Of a DNA stretch of 64,000 bases, positions 1 to 8,859 are shown piece by piece. The position numbers were made by a program, and so were the translations under genes. The notes beneath the pieces were generated by a model. That model did not search any database, had not been told where the DNA came from, and saw only the letters and a list, made by a program, of their open reading frames with translations. The stretch is from Bradyrhizobium forestalis. Its GTDB lineage: Bacteria; Pseudomonadota; Alphaproteobacteria; Rhizobiales; Xanthobacteraceae. Position 1 is the stretch's first letter. Every line of letters begins with the position of its first letter. The DNA lies in assembly GCF_002795245.1 (NCBI RefSeq), contig NZ_PGVG01000001.1:1-64000 (forward strand), read 5' to 3'.

Positions 1-293
1 GCCTCGGAGGATGGACCGGCTACGCCTCGGAGCGGCCACCAGGTCCCATCACTATGCGCAGAGGGTGGCACCGCTTCAAGCAAATGTCAGCCGGTTGGAG
101 GCTCCGAGATATGTGCACGCCTTAGCCTTGTGGGAGAGGGTGGATCGCCGCGTAGCGGCGAGACGGGTGAGGGGTCTCTCTCCGAGCGTGACTCTCTTGC
201 TGTTGAATTCGCTGAGCCAACCCCTCATCCGGCGCTTCGCGCCACCTTTTCCCGCAAGGGGAGAAGGAAGGGCAGCGGCAATGCTGTGCGAAC
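1..293. repeat. Gene-free left edge with a palindromic dispersed repeat
   Basis: No gene is supported here. From about 130 to 275 lies a repeat of the rhizobial intergenic type: a GGGAGAGGG/GGTGAGGGG half with the small palindrome CGCCGCGTAGCGGCG, and a second half with CCCCTCAT and GGCGCTTCGCGCC ending in CCCGCAAGGGGAGAAGG. A relative of this element lies at about 60471-60591. The segment follows the stop codon of the LysR gene, so it may also act in transcript end formation. The reading frames crossing it look like shadows because they are Arg/Pro-rich without any family signature. Confidence 0.6.
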
Positions 294-1181
294 CTACCCC
301 GCGATCTCGCGCCAGTCCGCGCCGCGCAGCATGCGCATCACGGCATTGCCCACGGCCGTGCGTTGCCGGCCGGCGACCCCATAAAGGCTGACGGTGCGGC
401 GGGCGTCCAGCCCCGTGACTGCGGCGCGTGTCAGCCGCTCCGGCACGGGCGAGGTGTGCGGCACCATGGCGATGCCCATGTCGGCCTCGACCAGCTCGAT
501 CAAATCGCGCTCGTTCGAGACCTCATGACCCTGTTCGATGTCGATGCCGTGTTCGCGCAGGCTCGCGGAGATGCGGCGCGCGTGCTCGCAGAAGGTCCGG
601 CTCAGCAGCTGCTCGGATCGCAAATCGTCCAGCTCGATCGAGTTGCGGCCGGCCAGGCGGTGCCCGTCGCCGACGACGAGCTCGAAGCTTTCCGTGAACA
701 GCGGCCAGACGTCGAGGCGGTCCCAGGCCTCGTCGATCTCGGCAGCGATGCCAAGCTCGGCTTCGCCCTTCTTCAGGAAATCGCCGACCTCCCGGCTCGA
801 GCCGCGCAGGAAGCGGAACTCGAGCCGGTTGAACTGCCGTTTGATCTCGTTGAGATGCGGAATCAGCAGGGCAAGGTCGATCGAATGCGTCAGCGCAATG
901 CGGAGCGCACCGATCTCGCCGCTTCGGAACGAGGAGGCGAGCGAGCGCGCGCCTGCTGCGGCGTCATAGCACTGCTTCAGAAGCGGATGCATCCGCTGGC
1001 CGAGCTCGGTCAATTGCGCGGCGGGGCGTTCCCGGCGGAACAGGTCGCCGCCGAGCTCGGCCTCGAGCTGCTTGATCGCGCGCGTCAGCGACGGCTGCGT
1101 CACGTTGCACTCCTCGGCCGCGCGCGTGAAATTCAGAAGCTGCGCCACCGCGAGGAAATAGCGGACCTGGTGCATTTCCAT
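294..1181 (-). CDS. LysR-family transcriptional regulator
   Basis: A 295-residue LysR-type regulator, the usual length for the family. The N-terminal winged helix-turn-helix (about residues 4-63) starts MEMHQVRYFLAVAQ and carries the typical NFTRAAEECNVTQPSLTRAI helix pair. The rest is a periplasmic-binding-protein-like effector domain. It is divergent from the 3-hydroxybutyrate dehydrogenase gene starting at 1362, with 180 bp between, so it may regulate that gene and the lipase behind it. The inducer cannot be read from sequence. An inverted repeat GATCGGCT/AGCCGATC (1183-1190 and 1214-1221) just upstream of its start could be an operator. Confidence 0.9.
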   Translation of the reverse strand: MEMHQVRYFLAVAQLLNFTRAAEECNVTQPSLTRAIKQLEAELGGDLFRRERPAAQLTELGQRMHPLLKQCYDAAAGARSLASSFRSGEIGALRIALTHSIDLALLIPHLNEIKRQFNRLEFRFLRGSSREVGDFLKKGEAELGIAAEIDEAWDRLDVWPLFTESFELVVGDGHRLAGRNSIELDDLRSEQLLSRTFCEHARRISASLREHGIDIEQGHEVSNERDLIELVEADMGIAMVPHTSPVPERLTRAAVTGLDARRTVSLYGVAGRQRTAVGNAVMRMLRGADWREIAG

Positions 1182-1361
1182 GGATCGGCTCCCAGCAAAA
1201 TCGACCGGAATCTAGCCGATCGGGGCGGGGAATGACATCCCGCAAGCGATAGCGCGGACGTATGGACTCGGAAGCCAACCGGCATTTCCGCAAACCCCGG
1301 TGATCCCGCACATTTCGCTCCAGCCACGGCGCGGTGTTTGCGCCCAGAAGAGGTCCGGATC

Positions 1362-2186
1362 ATGAATATCCCCATCAAGACGCAGACGTCCGCTTCGTCA
1401 CGCGTGCTGGCCGGCAAGGTGGCTCTCGTCACCGGGTCGACCAGCGGCATCGGCCTCGGAATCGCACGCGCTTTGGCTGCGGCCGGCGCCGACATCGTGC
1501 TCAACGGCCTTGGCGTCGCGAGCGAGATCGGCCGGACGCGCGAGCAGATCGCCGCCGAGTTCGGCGTCAAGGCAAGCTATTCACCGGCGGATATGACGAG
1601 GCCGAAATCGATCGCCGAGATGATCGCGGCGACGGTGGCCCAATCCAGCCGGCTGGACATCCTGGTCAACAACGCCGGCATCCAGCATGTCGCGCCGCTC
1701 GACCAGTTTCCGGTCGAGAAGTGGGACCAGATCCTCGCGATCAACCTGTCCTCGGCATTCCACACCACGCGGCTCGCGCTGCCGGCGATGCGGCTCAACG
1801 GCTTCGGCCGGATCATCAACGTCGCCTCGGCGCACGGCCTGGTGGGCTCGCCGTTCAAGGCGGCCTATGTCGCCGCCAAGCACGGCATCGTCGGTCTCAC
1901 GAAGGTGACGGCGCTGGAGACCGCGGAGGAGGGCATCACCTGCAACGCGGTCTGCCCGGGTTACGTCTACACGCCGCTTGTCGAGGCACAGATCGACGGG
2001 CAGGCCAAGGCGCACGGCATCTCGCGCGATCAGGTCATCCGCGACGTCTTGCTGGCGCAACAGCCAAACAAGCGCTTTGCTACGCTCGAGGAGCTCGGCG
2101 CGCTCGCGGTGTTCCTCTCGACGGACGCGGCGGCCTCGATCACCGGCGTCGCGCTGCCGGTCGACGGCGGCTGGACCGCGCACTAA
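1362..2186 (+). CDS. bdhA: 3-hydroxybutyrate dehydrogenase (SDR family)
   Basis: A 274-residue short-chain dehydrogenase that most resembles D-3-hydroxybutyrate dehydrogenase, which oxidises 3-hydroxybutyrate to acetoacetate with NAD in polyhydroxybutyrate turnover. Visible motifs are the Rossmann signature TGSTSGIG (residues 24-31), NNAGIQHVAPL, the catalytic YVAAKHG preceded by a Ser in NVASAHG, and the C-terminal VDGGWTAH. The QHV and the Q-rich segment before KRFA are typical of bacterial BdhA. The ATG at 1362 is preferred to the TTG at 1338 because AGAAGAGG stands just upstream. The neighbouring patatin-like hydrolase fits storage-polymer or lipid breakdown. Assignment to BdhA rather than another SDR is inference from motif similarity. 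Confidence 0.82.
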   Translation: MNIPIKTQTSASSRVLAGKVALVTGSTSGIGLGIARALAAAGADIVLNGLGVASEIGRTREQIAAEFGVKASYSPADMTRPKSIAEMIAATVAQSSRLDILVNNAGIQHVAPLDQFPVEKWDQILAINLSSAFHTTRLALPAMRLNGFGRIINVASAHGLVGSPFKAAYVAAKHGIVGLTKVTALETAEEGITCNAVCPGYVYTPLVEAQIDGQAKAHGISRDQVIRDVLLAQQPNKRFATLEELGALAVFLSTDAAASITGVALPVDGGWTAH

Positions 2187-2256
2187 CATGAGCCGGCGTA
2201 ACAAGCCGAAGCCGGCAGCGAATATCGGAGCAGTGCAGGCTGATCAGGAGCGAACC

Positions 2257-3399
2257 ATGAACGGCACGCAGAACAACATATCGCGCAAGGACCTGCCGGG
2301 TCAGGTCGTGCTCGTGCTGCAAGGCGGCGGCGCGCTCGGCTCGTACCAGGCCGGGGTCTACCAGGCATTGCACGAAGCCGGCATCGAGCCGGACTGGATC
2401 ATCGGCACGTCGATCGGCGCCATCAATGCGAGCCTGATTGCGGGCAATGCAAGGGAGCACCGGCTGGCGCGCTTGAGGGAGTTCTGGAAGCGGATGGAGC
2501 AGCAGCCGGTCTGGGACTGGCGGACCGCGTTTCCCGGCTTCAACGAGAAGCTCGCTTATTGGTCGACCGTCACCCACGGCATTCCAGGTTTCTTCCGGCC
2601 CAATCCGCTGGCGCATGCCGGGGATTCCTATCCGCTGGGCGCCGATCACGCGGGCTATTATTCGACTGCTCCGCTGGAGAAGACGCTGAGCGAGCTGGTC
2701 GATTTCGATCTGGCCAATCGCTGCGCGCCGCGCCTGACGGTCGGTGCGGCTCATGTCGGCACGAGCGAAATGCGCTATTTCGACAGCCGCGACGGCGAGT
2801 TGACGGTGAAGCATGTGATGGCTTCGGGCGCGCTGCCCCCAGCTTTCCCCGCCGTGCGCATCGACGGCGAGCTCTATTGGGACGGAGGCATCCTGTCGAA
2901 CACGCCGACCGAAGCGGTGTTCGACGACAATCCACGCAGGGATTCGCTGATCTTCTCCGTGCATCTGTGGAATCCCGTCGGGCCCGAGCCCACCACGATG
3001 GCCGAGGTGCTGAACCGGCACAAGGACGTGCAATATTCCAGCCGCATCGCTAGCCAGATCGTGCGACAGCAGCAGGCCCATCGCCTGCGCCATGTGATCA
3101 ACCAGCTTGCGGCGCGGCTTCCGGAGAGCGAGCGCAACGATCCCGCGGTGATGGAGCTGATGAGCTACGGCTGTCCGACCCGCATGCATGTGGTGCGGCT
3201 GCTGGCGCCGCAGCTCGAGCGCGAGACCCATACCAAGGATATCGACTTCAGTCCGTCCGGGATCACGCGGCGCTGGCATGCCGGCTATGCGCACACGAAG
3301 TCGGTACTGGCGCGCAAGCCCTGGATCGGTGAGTTCGATCCGCTCGCCGGCGTGGTGCTGCACGAGCATATGGACGAGATGCCGATGGCGGCGGAATGA
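2257..3399 (+). CDS. Patatin-like phospholipase / lipid acyl hydrolase
   Basis: A 380-residue patatin-domain hydrolase. The oxyanion-hole glycines LQGGGALGSYQAG, the nucleophile elbow GTSIG and the Asp of the catalytic dyad in YWDGGILSN are all present. The C-terminal 100-odd residues (KDVQYSSRIASQI onward) match the extension found in the DUF3734 patatin subfamily. ATG 2257 has AGGAG about 8 bp upstream; an in-frame ATG at 2188, right after the bdhA stop, would add 23 residues. It follows bdhA by about 70 bp on the same strand, so they are probably cotranscribed. Such proteins hydrolyse membrane or storage lipids; the true substrate is unknown. No signal peptide is seen, so it is likely cytoplasmic. 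Confidence 0.85.
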   Translation: MNGTQNNISRKDLPGQVVLVLQGGGALGSYQAGVYQALHEAGIEPDWIIGTSIGAINASLIAGNAREHRLARLREFWKRMEQQPVWDWRTAFPGFNEKLAYWSTVTHGIPGFFRPNPLAHAGDSYPLGADHAGYYSTAPLEKTLSELVDFDLANRCAPRLTVGAAHVGTSEMRYFDSRDGELTVKHVMASGALPPAFPAVRIDGELYWDGGILSNTPTEAVFDDNPRRDSLIFSVHLWNPVGPEPTTMAEVLNRHKDVQYSSRIASQIVRQQQAHRLRHVINQLAARLPESERNDPAVMELMSYGCPTRMHVVRLLAPQLERETHTKDIDFSPSGITRRWHAGYAHTKSVLARKPWIGEFDPLAGVVLHEHMDEMPMAAE

Positions 3400-3457
3400 G
3401 GGCTTCGTTCGTCGTTGCTTTGCACGACGACGATTTCGCAGGCGCGCGGTCCGGAGT

Positions 3458-4441
3458 ATGGTCGCCGTGTCTTCGTCGCGAGGCCTGCAATTGGTCGCTG
3501 AGAAGGATCTGGAGAAGTCGCTCGATACGCTGCGCGCGCACGCGGCGGGACCCGTCGCGGGCGTGTTCGGTCCGGCTTCGCTGACCTGGCGGATCGACCG
3601 GGAGGCCGTGATCTTTCTCGGCGCCGGCCGTGCGCTGCTGCTGCAGCTGGCCCATCCATGGGTGGCGGCGGCGATCGCCGAGCATTCGCGCACCCTTGCC
3701 GATCCGATCGGCCGCTTCCATCGCACTTTCGACATCGTCTTCACGATGGTGTTCGGCTCGCTGGACCGGGCGCTGCTGTCGTCCCGGCAGCTGCATCGGC
3801 GTCACAGCATGATCGTCGGCGAGATGCCCGAGACCGTGGGTCCGTTTGCGGCCGGATCGCGCTACTGCGCCAACGACATCCCCGCGCTGCGCTGGGTCCA
3901 TGCGACGCTGGTCGAAACCGCGCTGATGGCACATGATCTGGCGCTGCCGCCACTCTCGGCGGAGGAGCGCGATCACTATTGGAGCGAGGCCAGGCTGTAC
4001 GGCGCCCTGTTCGGATTGACGGGGGATGATTTGCCGGCGGACTGGTCCGGCTTCGTCGCCTACACCACGGCAATGGTGCAGTCGGAGACGCTGACCGTCA
4101 GCCCTGCGGCGCGCGAGATCGCCGCGCAGATATTCAGCGGCGCCCGTCCGTGGTTGCGGCCGCCGCAATGGTATCGCGCGCTCACCGCGAGGATGCTGCC
4201 CGAGCGCTTGCGCGCAGGCTTTGGTTTTGAGCTCGACGAGCGCGCGATCCGATCCGCCGACAATGCGCTGCGATGGATCAGGCGCGTCTATCCGAAATTG
4301 CCTGATCGGCTGCGCTATGTCGGTCCCTATCAGGAAGCGCAGGCCCGGCTGCGGGGCGAGCTGGAGCCGGACTGGATGACTCGCTGTCTCAACCGGGCCT
4401 GGATCGGCCGGCCGCAGATGGACGTGCGCGGCAAGGGGTGA
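3458..4441 (+). CDS. DUF2236 (MpaB/rubber-oxygenase-like) family protein
   Basis: A protein of about 327 residues of the oxygenase-like DUF2236 family. The typical start of the domain, GPASLTWRIDREAV then LLLQLAHPWVAAAIAEHS, is present, followed by GRFHRTFDIVFTMVFG and the conserved LRWVHATLVETALMAHD, whose His belongs to the putative heme- or metal-binding set. Characterised relatives are a fungal MpaB and the bacterial latex-clearing oxygenase; most bacterial members have no known substrate. ATG 3458 has CGGAG directly before it and the true start could differ by a few codons. It lies 58 bp after the patatin gene on the same strand. Function is only a family-level statement. Confidence 0.75.
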   Translation: MVAVSSSRGLQLVAEKDLEKSLDTLRAHAAGPVAGVFGPASLTWRIDREAVIFLGAGRALLLQLAHPWVAAAIAEHSRTLADPIGRFHRTFDIVFTMVFGSLDRALLSSRQLHRRHSMIVGEMPETVGPFAAGSRYCANDIPALRWVHATLVETALMAHDLALPPLSAEERDHYWSEARLYGALFGLTGDDLPADWSGFVAYTTAMVQSETLTVSPAAREIAAQIFSGARPWLRPPQWYRALTARMLPERLRAGFGFELDERAIRSADNALRWIRRVYPKLPDRLRYVGPYQEAQARLRGELEPDWMTRCLNRAWIGRPQMDVRGKG

Positions 4442-4450
4442 AGGCCCAAT

Positions 4451-4591
4451 CTCTCGTGTCCCGGACAAGCCGCAACGCGCAAGCGTTGCGGCGCAGAGCC
4501 GGGACCCAGAATCCTCGGACTCCGGCGTGGCATGGGCCCCGGCTCAGCAGCGCACCGTCGAAGAGACGCCGCGCTGTGTCCGGGGCACGAG
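4451..4591. repeat. Dispersed palindromic repeat, family B copy 1
   Basis: About 140 bp opening with CTCTCGTGTCCCGGAC and closing with GTCCGGGGCACGAGAG, so the ends are inverted. Internally it has GCGTTGCGGCGCAGAGCCGGGACCC and GGGCCCCGGCTCAGCAGCGCACC. Related copies lie at 45069-45233, 46905-47067, 56319-56491 and, reversed, 57434-57568. Confidence 0.85.
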
Positions 4592-4616
4592 AGGAGAGTG
4601 AGGCGGACACTCTTTC

Positions 4617-4703
4617 CGTCATTGCGAGCGAAGCGAAGCAATCCAGACTGTCTCCGCGAAAGCAGTCTGGATTGCTTCGTCGCAAGGGCTCCTCGCAATG
4701 ACG
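4617..4703. repeat. Perfect-ended inverted repeat element (family E)
   Basis: An 87-bp element with outer arms CGTCATTGCGAG/CTCGCAATGACG and inner arms GAAGCAATCCAGACTG/CAGTCTGGATTGCTTC. It can fold into one long hairpin and sits just past the stop codon of the minus-strand glycogen synthase gene, so it may stabilise or end that transcript. Confidence 0.85.
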
Positions 4704-4720
4704 GCGTATGTGGAAACGCC

Positions 4721-6142
4721 TCAGCCTCCCACCGACGCCAGCTTGCGGTACAGCGCGCTGTAGCTGCCGGCCGAGATGCTCCAGGAGAACGATCGTCCCA
4801 TGGCGCTGCGGCGCATGGTATCAAGCTGGTCGTGCGCCATGAAGGCCGAGAAGGCCCGGCGGACGCCGCCGAGGAGAGATTCGTGCGAGGGTTTTGAGAA
4901 CAGGAATCCGGTCTCGCCGTCGGTGATGGTCTCGGCGAGGCCGCCGGTCTGGTGCCCGATCGGCAGCGAGCCGAAGCGCTGGGCATACATCTGGCTGAGG
5001 CCGCACGGCTCGAAGCGCGACGGCATCAAGGTGAAGTCGCTGCCGGCGAAGATGCGCCGCGCCTGGGCATCGTTGAAGCCGATCACGACCCCGATGGCGT
5101 CGGGGCGGCGGCGATGCGCGTCGATCAAGGCCCGCTCGAGCGCCGGCTCGCCCGAGCCGGTGACCACGATCTGCCCGCCGGCATCGACGATCTCGTCGGC
5201 GGCCGACAGCACGAGGTCGATGCCCTTCTGGTGCACGAGGCGGGCGACGATGCCGAACATCGGGCCGCGCGAGACAGCAAGCCCGAACTGCTTGCGCACG
5301 TAATCCGCATTGGCCCTCTTGCCGGCCCAGTCGCCGGCGCCGAACTGCTGGGCGAGCTGGGCGCAGGAGCGCGGGTCCCAGCTCTCGTCGATGCCGTTGA
5401 GGATGCCGGTGAGCTCGGCCGCGTCGGAGCGGATACGAAGCAGGCCTTCGAGGCCGCAGCCGAATTCGGCCGTGGTGATCTCGCGCGCATAGGTGGCGCT
5501 GACGGTGGTGAGGTGCGAGGCGTAGACGAGGCCTGCCTTGAGGAAGGAGACCTGGTCGTAGAACTCGACGCCGTCGATGTGGAAGGAACTCTCCGGTGCG
5601 CCGATCCGCCGCAGCGAGTCCTTCGGGAAGAGACCCTGATAGGCAAGGTTATGGATGGTCAGGATCGACGGCAGCTTGGCGCCTTGCCAGGCAAGGTAAG
5701 CCGGCACGAGCGAGGCCTGCCAGTCATTGGCATGGATCAGGTCTGCTGCCCAATTCTTGTCCAGCTTGCCCATGGCGAGCTCGGCCGCCGCCGAGGCAAA
5801 GCGCGCGAAACGGATGTCGTTGTCGGGCCAGTCGCGCCCGGACTCATCGCCATAGGGGTTGCCGGGCCGGTCGTAGAGCTGTGAGCACAACAGCACGTAG
5901 ACCGGCAGGCCGTCCTTGGTCGCGGCCCGGCCGAGCGAGCAGGCCGGCATCTCCGCGAATGCAGGACAGCGGCCAACGATCTGAATATGCGTGAGTTGCT
6001 CGATGATGTCGCGATAGCCGGGCAGCATGATCCGGATATCGGCGAAGGAGCGAAGGGCACGGGGAAGGGCGGCGGAAACGGCGCCCAGTCCGCCTACGCG
6101 GACGAAGTCGTCCAGCTCTGTGGTGACGAACAAGACCCTCAA
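4721..6142 (-). CDS. glgA: Glycogen/starch synthase (GT5)
   Basis: A 473-residue glycogen synthase, close to the usual 470-480, transferring glucose from ADP-glucose to a growing alpha-1,4-glucan. The N-terminal GT5 domain begins MRVLFVTTELDDFVRVGGLG; RVGGLG corresponds to the ADP-glucose-binding KxGGL motif. HANDWQASLVPAYL is the conserved HxHDWQ-type segment. The C-terminal half has the glucosyltransferase signature PSRFEPCGLSQMYAQRFGSL followed by the TGGLAET motif. It stands alone; no glgB, glgC or glgP is next to it. The first motif has Arg in place of the usual Lys, which may alter substrate affinity. Confidence 0.9.
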   Translation of the reverse strand: MRVLFVTTELDDFVRVGGLGAVSAALPRALRSFADIRIMLPGYRDIIEQLTHIQIVGRCPAFAEMPACSLGRAATKDGLPVYVLLCSQLYDRPGNPYGDESGRDWPDNDIRFARFASAAAELAMGKLDKNWAADLIHANDWQASLVPAYLAWQGAKLPSILTIHNLAYQGLFPKDSLRRIGAPESSFHIDGVEFYDQVSFLKAGLVYASHLTTVSATYAREITTAEFGCGLEGLLRIRSDAAELTGILNGIDESWDPRSCAQLAQQFGAGDWAGKRANADYVRKQFGLAVSRGPMFGIVARLVHQKGIDLVLSAADEIVDAGGQIVVTGSGEPALERALIDAHRRRPDAIGVVIGFNDAQARRIFAGSDFTLMPSRFEPCGLSQMYAQRFGSLPIGHQTGGLAETITDGETGFLFSKPSHESLLGGVRRAFSAFMAHDQLDTMRRSAMGRSFSWSISAGSYSALYRKLASVGG

Positions 6143-6338
6143 GAACAGCTGCCCTCTTCCGATCCCGTTCGATGCTATGCAAGAACGGGTCCAGTTGTCC
6201 TGGAATTCTTACAGCCCGCCCACGCGACGCGTCTGTTCGGTAAACACTTTCCTACTCAGCCGCCGCCCTCTAGGGTCGCCGCATCAACAACAAAGAACTT
6301 CGATGGTTCCTAAGAGAGACCCAAGGACGTGAGCAGGC

Positions 6339-7535
6339 ATGCAGCTACCAGACAAGCATGAGGGGACATTGACAAAGGTCATGGCGGGTTTGCGAGTCCT
6401 GGATTTTTCGACCACGATCGCCGGTCCGCACTGCGCGCGCATGCTAGCCGACATGGGCGCCGAGGTCATCAAGATCGAGACCGACGGCGGGGAGACGATG
6501 CGGACCCGGCCGCCGCTGCGCAACGGCTGCAGCACCGCGTTCGGCCAGCTCAATGTCGGCAAGAAGAGCGTGGTGCTCGACCTCAAGTCCGAGGACGGCA
6601 AGGAGGCAGTGCGCCGGCTGGCCGCGACCGCCGACATTCTGGTCGAGAATTTCCGCCCGGGCGTGATGCAGCGGCTGCAGCTCGATTACGACAGGCTGTA
6701 TCAGGTCAACCCGAGGCTGATCTACTGCTCGATCTCCGGCTATGGCCAGACCGGCCCCTCGGCCGAGCTGCCGGCCTATGCGCCGGTGATCCATGCGGCT
6801 TCCGGGTACGACATGGCGCATCTTGCCTACCAGCCGGGCCGCAGCCGGCCCGACTATTGCGGCATCTACCATGCCGACGTCGTCACCGGCACCTATGGTT
6901 TTGGCGCGATTGCGTCGGCGCTCTATCAGCGCACCGTGACCGGGCTCGGCCAGCACATCGACGTCTCCATGCTGGAATCGATGCTGAGCTTGACCCTGAC
7001 CGAGTTGCAGAGCGCGCAATTCGCGGTGACGCCGCCCCCGCGCCCGATGTTCGGTCCGACGGAGACGGTAAGCGGCTTTGTCATGATCACCGTCGCCAGC
7101 GAGAAGACGTTCCAGGCCCTGATGGGCGTGATCGGCCGCCCCGAATGGGTCTCCGATCCACGCTTCGCCACCTATGCTCCGCGCCGCGCGAACTGGGCGG
7201 AGGTGATGGACGGCGTCGAGGTCTGGTCGCGGCAGCTTTCGACCGATGCATGTCTCCTCGCGCTTGGCGCTGCCGGCGTCCCGGCCTCGGCCTATCGCAC
7301 CGTGTCAGAAGCGCTGGCGGATCCGCAGCTCGCGCATCGGCAGGCGCTCTCCGAGGTGCGGGACGAGGGCGGTTCGTTCCAGGTTCTCAACCTGCCGTTC
7401 CGGATGTCGGGCGCCGACATCACGCCGGCCAAGACGGTGTCCGCGCTCGGCGCGCACACGGAGGCGTTGCGCGAGGAGATTGGCCTCGCCAGCGACGCGT
7501 CAATTCCGACAGGCAAAACGGCCGCGACAGGCTGA
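6339..7535 (+). CDS. CaiB/BaiF (class III) CoA-transferase
   Basis: A protein of about 398 residues (or 384 if it begins at the in-frame ATG 6381) of the family III CoA-transferases, which move CoA between carboxylic acids. GLRVLDFSTTIAGPHCARMLADMGAEVIKIE is the standard opening, split here as GLRVLDFSTTIAGPHC and MLADMGAEVIKIE. The catalytic Asp is in the conserved YHADVVTGTYG region, and NLPFRMSGA marks the C-terminal part. Both candidate starts have a plausible ribosome site (AAGGA before 6339, AAAGG before 6381). The substrate cannot be inferred. A zinc alcohol dehydrogenase follows after 146 bp. Confidence 0.88.
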   Translation: MQLPDKHEGTLTKVMAGLRVLDFSTTIAGPHCARMLADMGAEVIKIETDGGETMRTRPPLRNGCSTAFGQLNVGKKSVVLDLKSEDGKEAVRRLAATADILVENFRPGVMQRLQLDYDRLYQVNPRLIYCSISGYGQTGPSAELPAYAPVIHAASGYDMAHLAYQPGRSRPDYCGIYHADVVTGTYGFGAIASALYQRTVTGLGQHIDVSMLESMLSLTLTELQSAQFAVTPPPRPMFGPTETVSGFVMITVASEKTFQALMGVIGRPEWVSDPRFATYAPRRANWAEVMDGVEVWSRQLSTDACLLALGAAGVPASAYRTVSEALADPQLAHRQALSEVRDEGGSFQVLNLPFRMSGADITPAKTVSALGAHTEALREEIGLASDASIPTGKTAATG

Positions 7536-7681
7536 ACGGCTTCGTGCCGCAAGCAATGCGGCCTTGCGCGCCGTCGGGTTGCCATTCTCGATCGCCGTAA
7601 ACTAGACAGGAGCGAGTTTGTCTCGCTCCGCCGGCCATGGCATGCTGCGCAGAGAACGAGAAATATGCCGGGAGGACACCA

Positions 7682-8749
7682 ATGAAGAGTTTCAAGGTCG
7701 CCGATTTCAAGGCACCGCTGCAGGAGGTCGACGAGGCGACGCCGCAGCCGTCTGGCACGCAGGTGCTGATCAAGGTGAAGGCCGCCGGTGTCTGCCATAG
7801 CGACCTCCACATCTGGGAAGGCGGCTATGATCTCGGTCATGGCCGCAAGCCGCTGTCGTTGAAGGACCGCGGCATCAACCTGCCGCTGACCATGGGCCAC
7901 GAGACCGTCGGCGAAGTTCTCGCCTTCGGCCCGGACGTGAAACCGACCGACCAGGGCGATCTCAAGCTCGGCGATGTCGGCCTGGTCTATCCCTGGATTG
8001 GCTGCGGCAAATGCGCGACGTGCCTCGGCGGTGACGAGAACATGTGTCTGACGCCGCGCTCGCTCGGCGTCTATTGCGACGGCGGCTATGCCGACCACAT
8101 GCTGGTGCCGCATCCGCGCTACCTGCTCAATCTCAAGGGGCTCGATCCCGCGACGACCGCGCCCTATGCCTGCTCGGGCGTCACCACCTACAGCGCGCTG
8201 AAGAAGGTCGAGCAGCATTTCGACGCGCCGATCGTGATGTTCGGTGCCGGCGGACTCGGCCTGATGGCGCTGTCGCTGCTGAAGGCCATGGGCGGCAAGG
8301 GCGCGATCATGGTCGATATCGACGCCAGGAAGCGCGAGGCGGCCGAGAAGGCCGGCGCGCTGGCGACCGTCGATCCCAAGGCGCCGGATGCGCTGGAGCA
8401 GCTTGCCAAGAAAGCGGGCGGCCCGATCCGCGCCGTGATCGACCTCGTCGGCAACTCTGCCACGACGCAGCTCGGCTTCGACTGCCTGACCAAGGGCGGC
8501 AAGCTCGTCATCGTCGGCCTGTTCGGCGGCGGCGCGACCTGGGCGCTGCCGCTGATTCCGATCAAGGCGGTGACGATCCAAGGCAGCTATGTCGGAAACT
8601 TGCGCGAGACGCAGGAGCTGCTCGAGCTCGTGCGCACCAAGAAGGTGCCGCCGATCCCGGTGACGCGGCAACCGCTCGCCAAGGCCAACGACGCGCTGCT
8701 GCAATTGCAGCAGGGCGCCGTGGTCGGCCGCACCGTGCTGACGCCGTAA
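7682..8749 (+). CDS. Zinc-dependent alcohol dehydrogenase
   Basis: A 355-residue medium-chain dehydrogenase. Catalytic-zinc residues are seen in AGVCHSDLH and GHETVGE. The structural-zinc site is the four-Cys lobe GCGKCATCLGGDENMC, and the NAD-binding motif is FGAGGLGLMAL. ATG 7682 follows GGGAGGACACC, a strong ribosome site. It oxidises an alcohol or reduces an aldehyde with NAD(P)(H). The insertion YDLGHGRKPLSLKDRGINLP between the two catalytic motifs is longer than in simple ethanol dehydrogenases and is shared with cyclic or aromatic alcohol dehydrogenases, but the substrate is not determined. Confidence 0.88.
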   Translation: MKSFKVADFKAPLQEVDEATPQPSGTQVLIKVKAAGVCHSDLHIWEGGYDLGHGRKPLSLKDRGINLPLTMGHETVGEVLAFGPDVKPTDQGDLKLGDVGLVYPWIGCGKCATCLGGDENMCLTPRSLGVYCDGGYADHMLVPHPRYLLNLKGLDPATTAPYACSGVTTYSALKKVEQHFDAPIVMFGAGGLGLMALSLLKAMGGKGAIMVDIDARKREAAEKAGALATVDPKAPDALEQLAKKAGGPIRAVIDLVGNSATTQLGFDCLTKGGKLVIVGLFGGGATWALPLIPIKAVTIQGSYVGNLRETQELLELVRTKKVPPIPVTRQPLAKANDALLQLQQGAVVGRTVLTP

Positions 8750-8756
8750 CCTCTTC

Positions 8757-8838
8757 TGTCATTCCGGGGCGGTCCGTAGGACCGAACCTGGAATCTCGAG
8801 ATTCCGGGTTCGATGCTTTGCATCGCCCCGGAATGACA
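8757..8838. repeat. Inverted repeat element (family D)
   Basis: About 82 bp with outer arms GTCATTCCGGGGC/GCCCCGGAATGAC and an inner palindrome around GGAATCTCGAGATTCC. It fills the gap between the alcohol dehydrogenase and the next dehydrogenase and could fold into a transcript-ending or stabilising hairpin. Confidence 0.85.
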
Positions 8839-8859
8839 CCTTCCTCTCAGGAACGCTTC

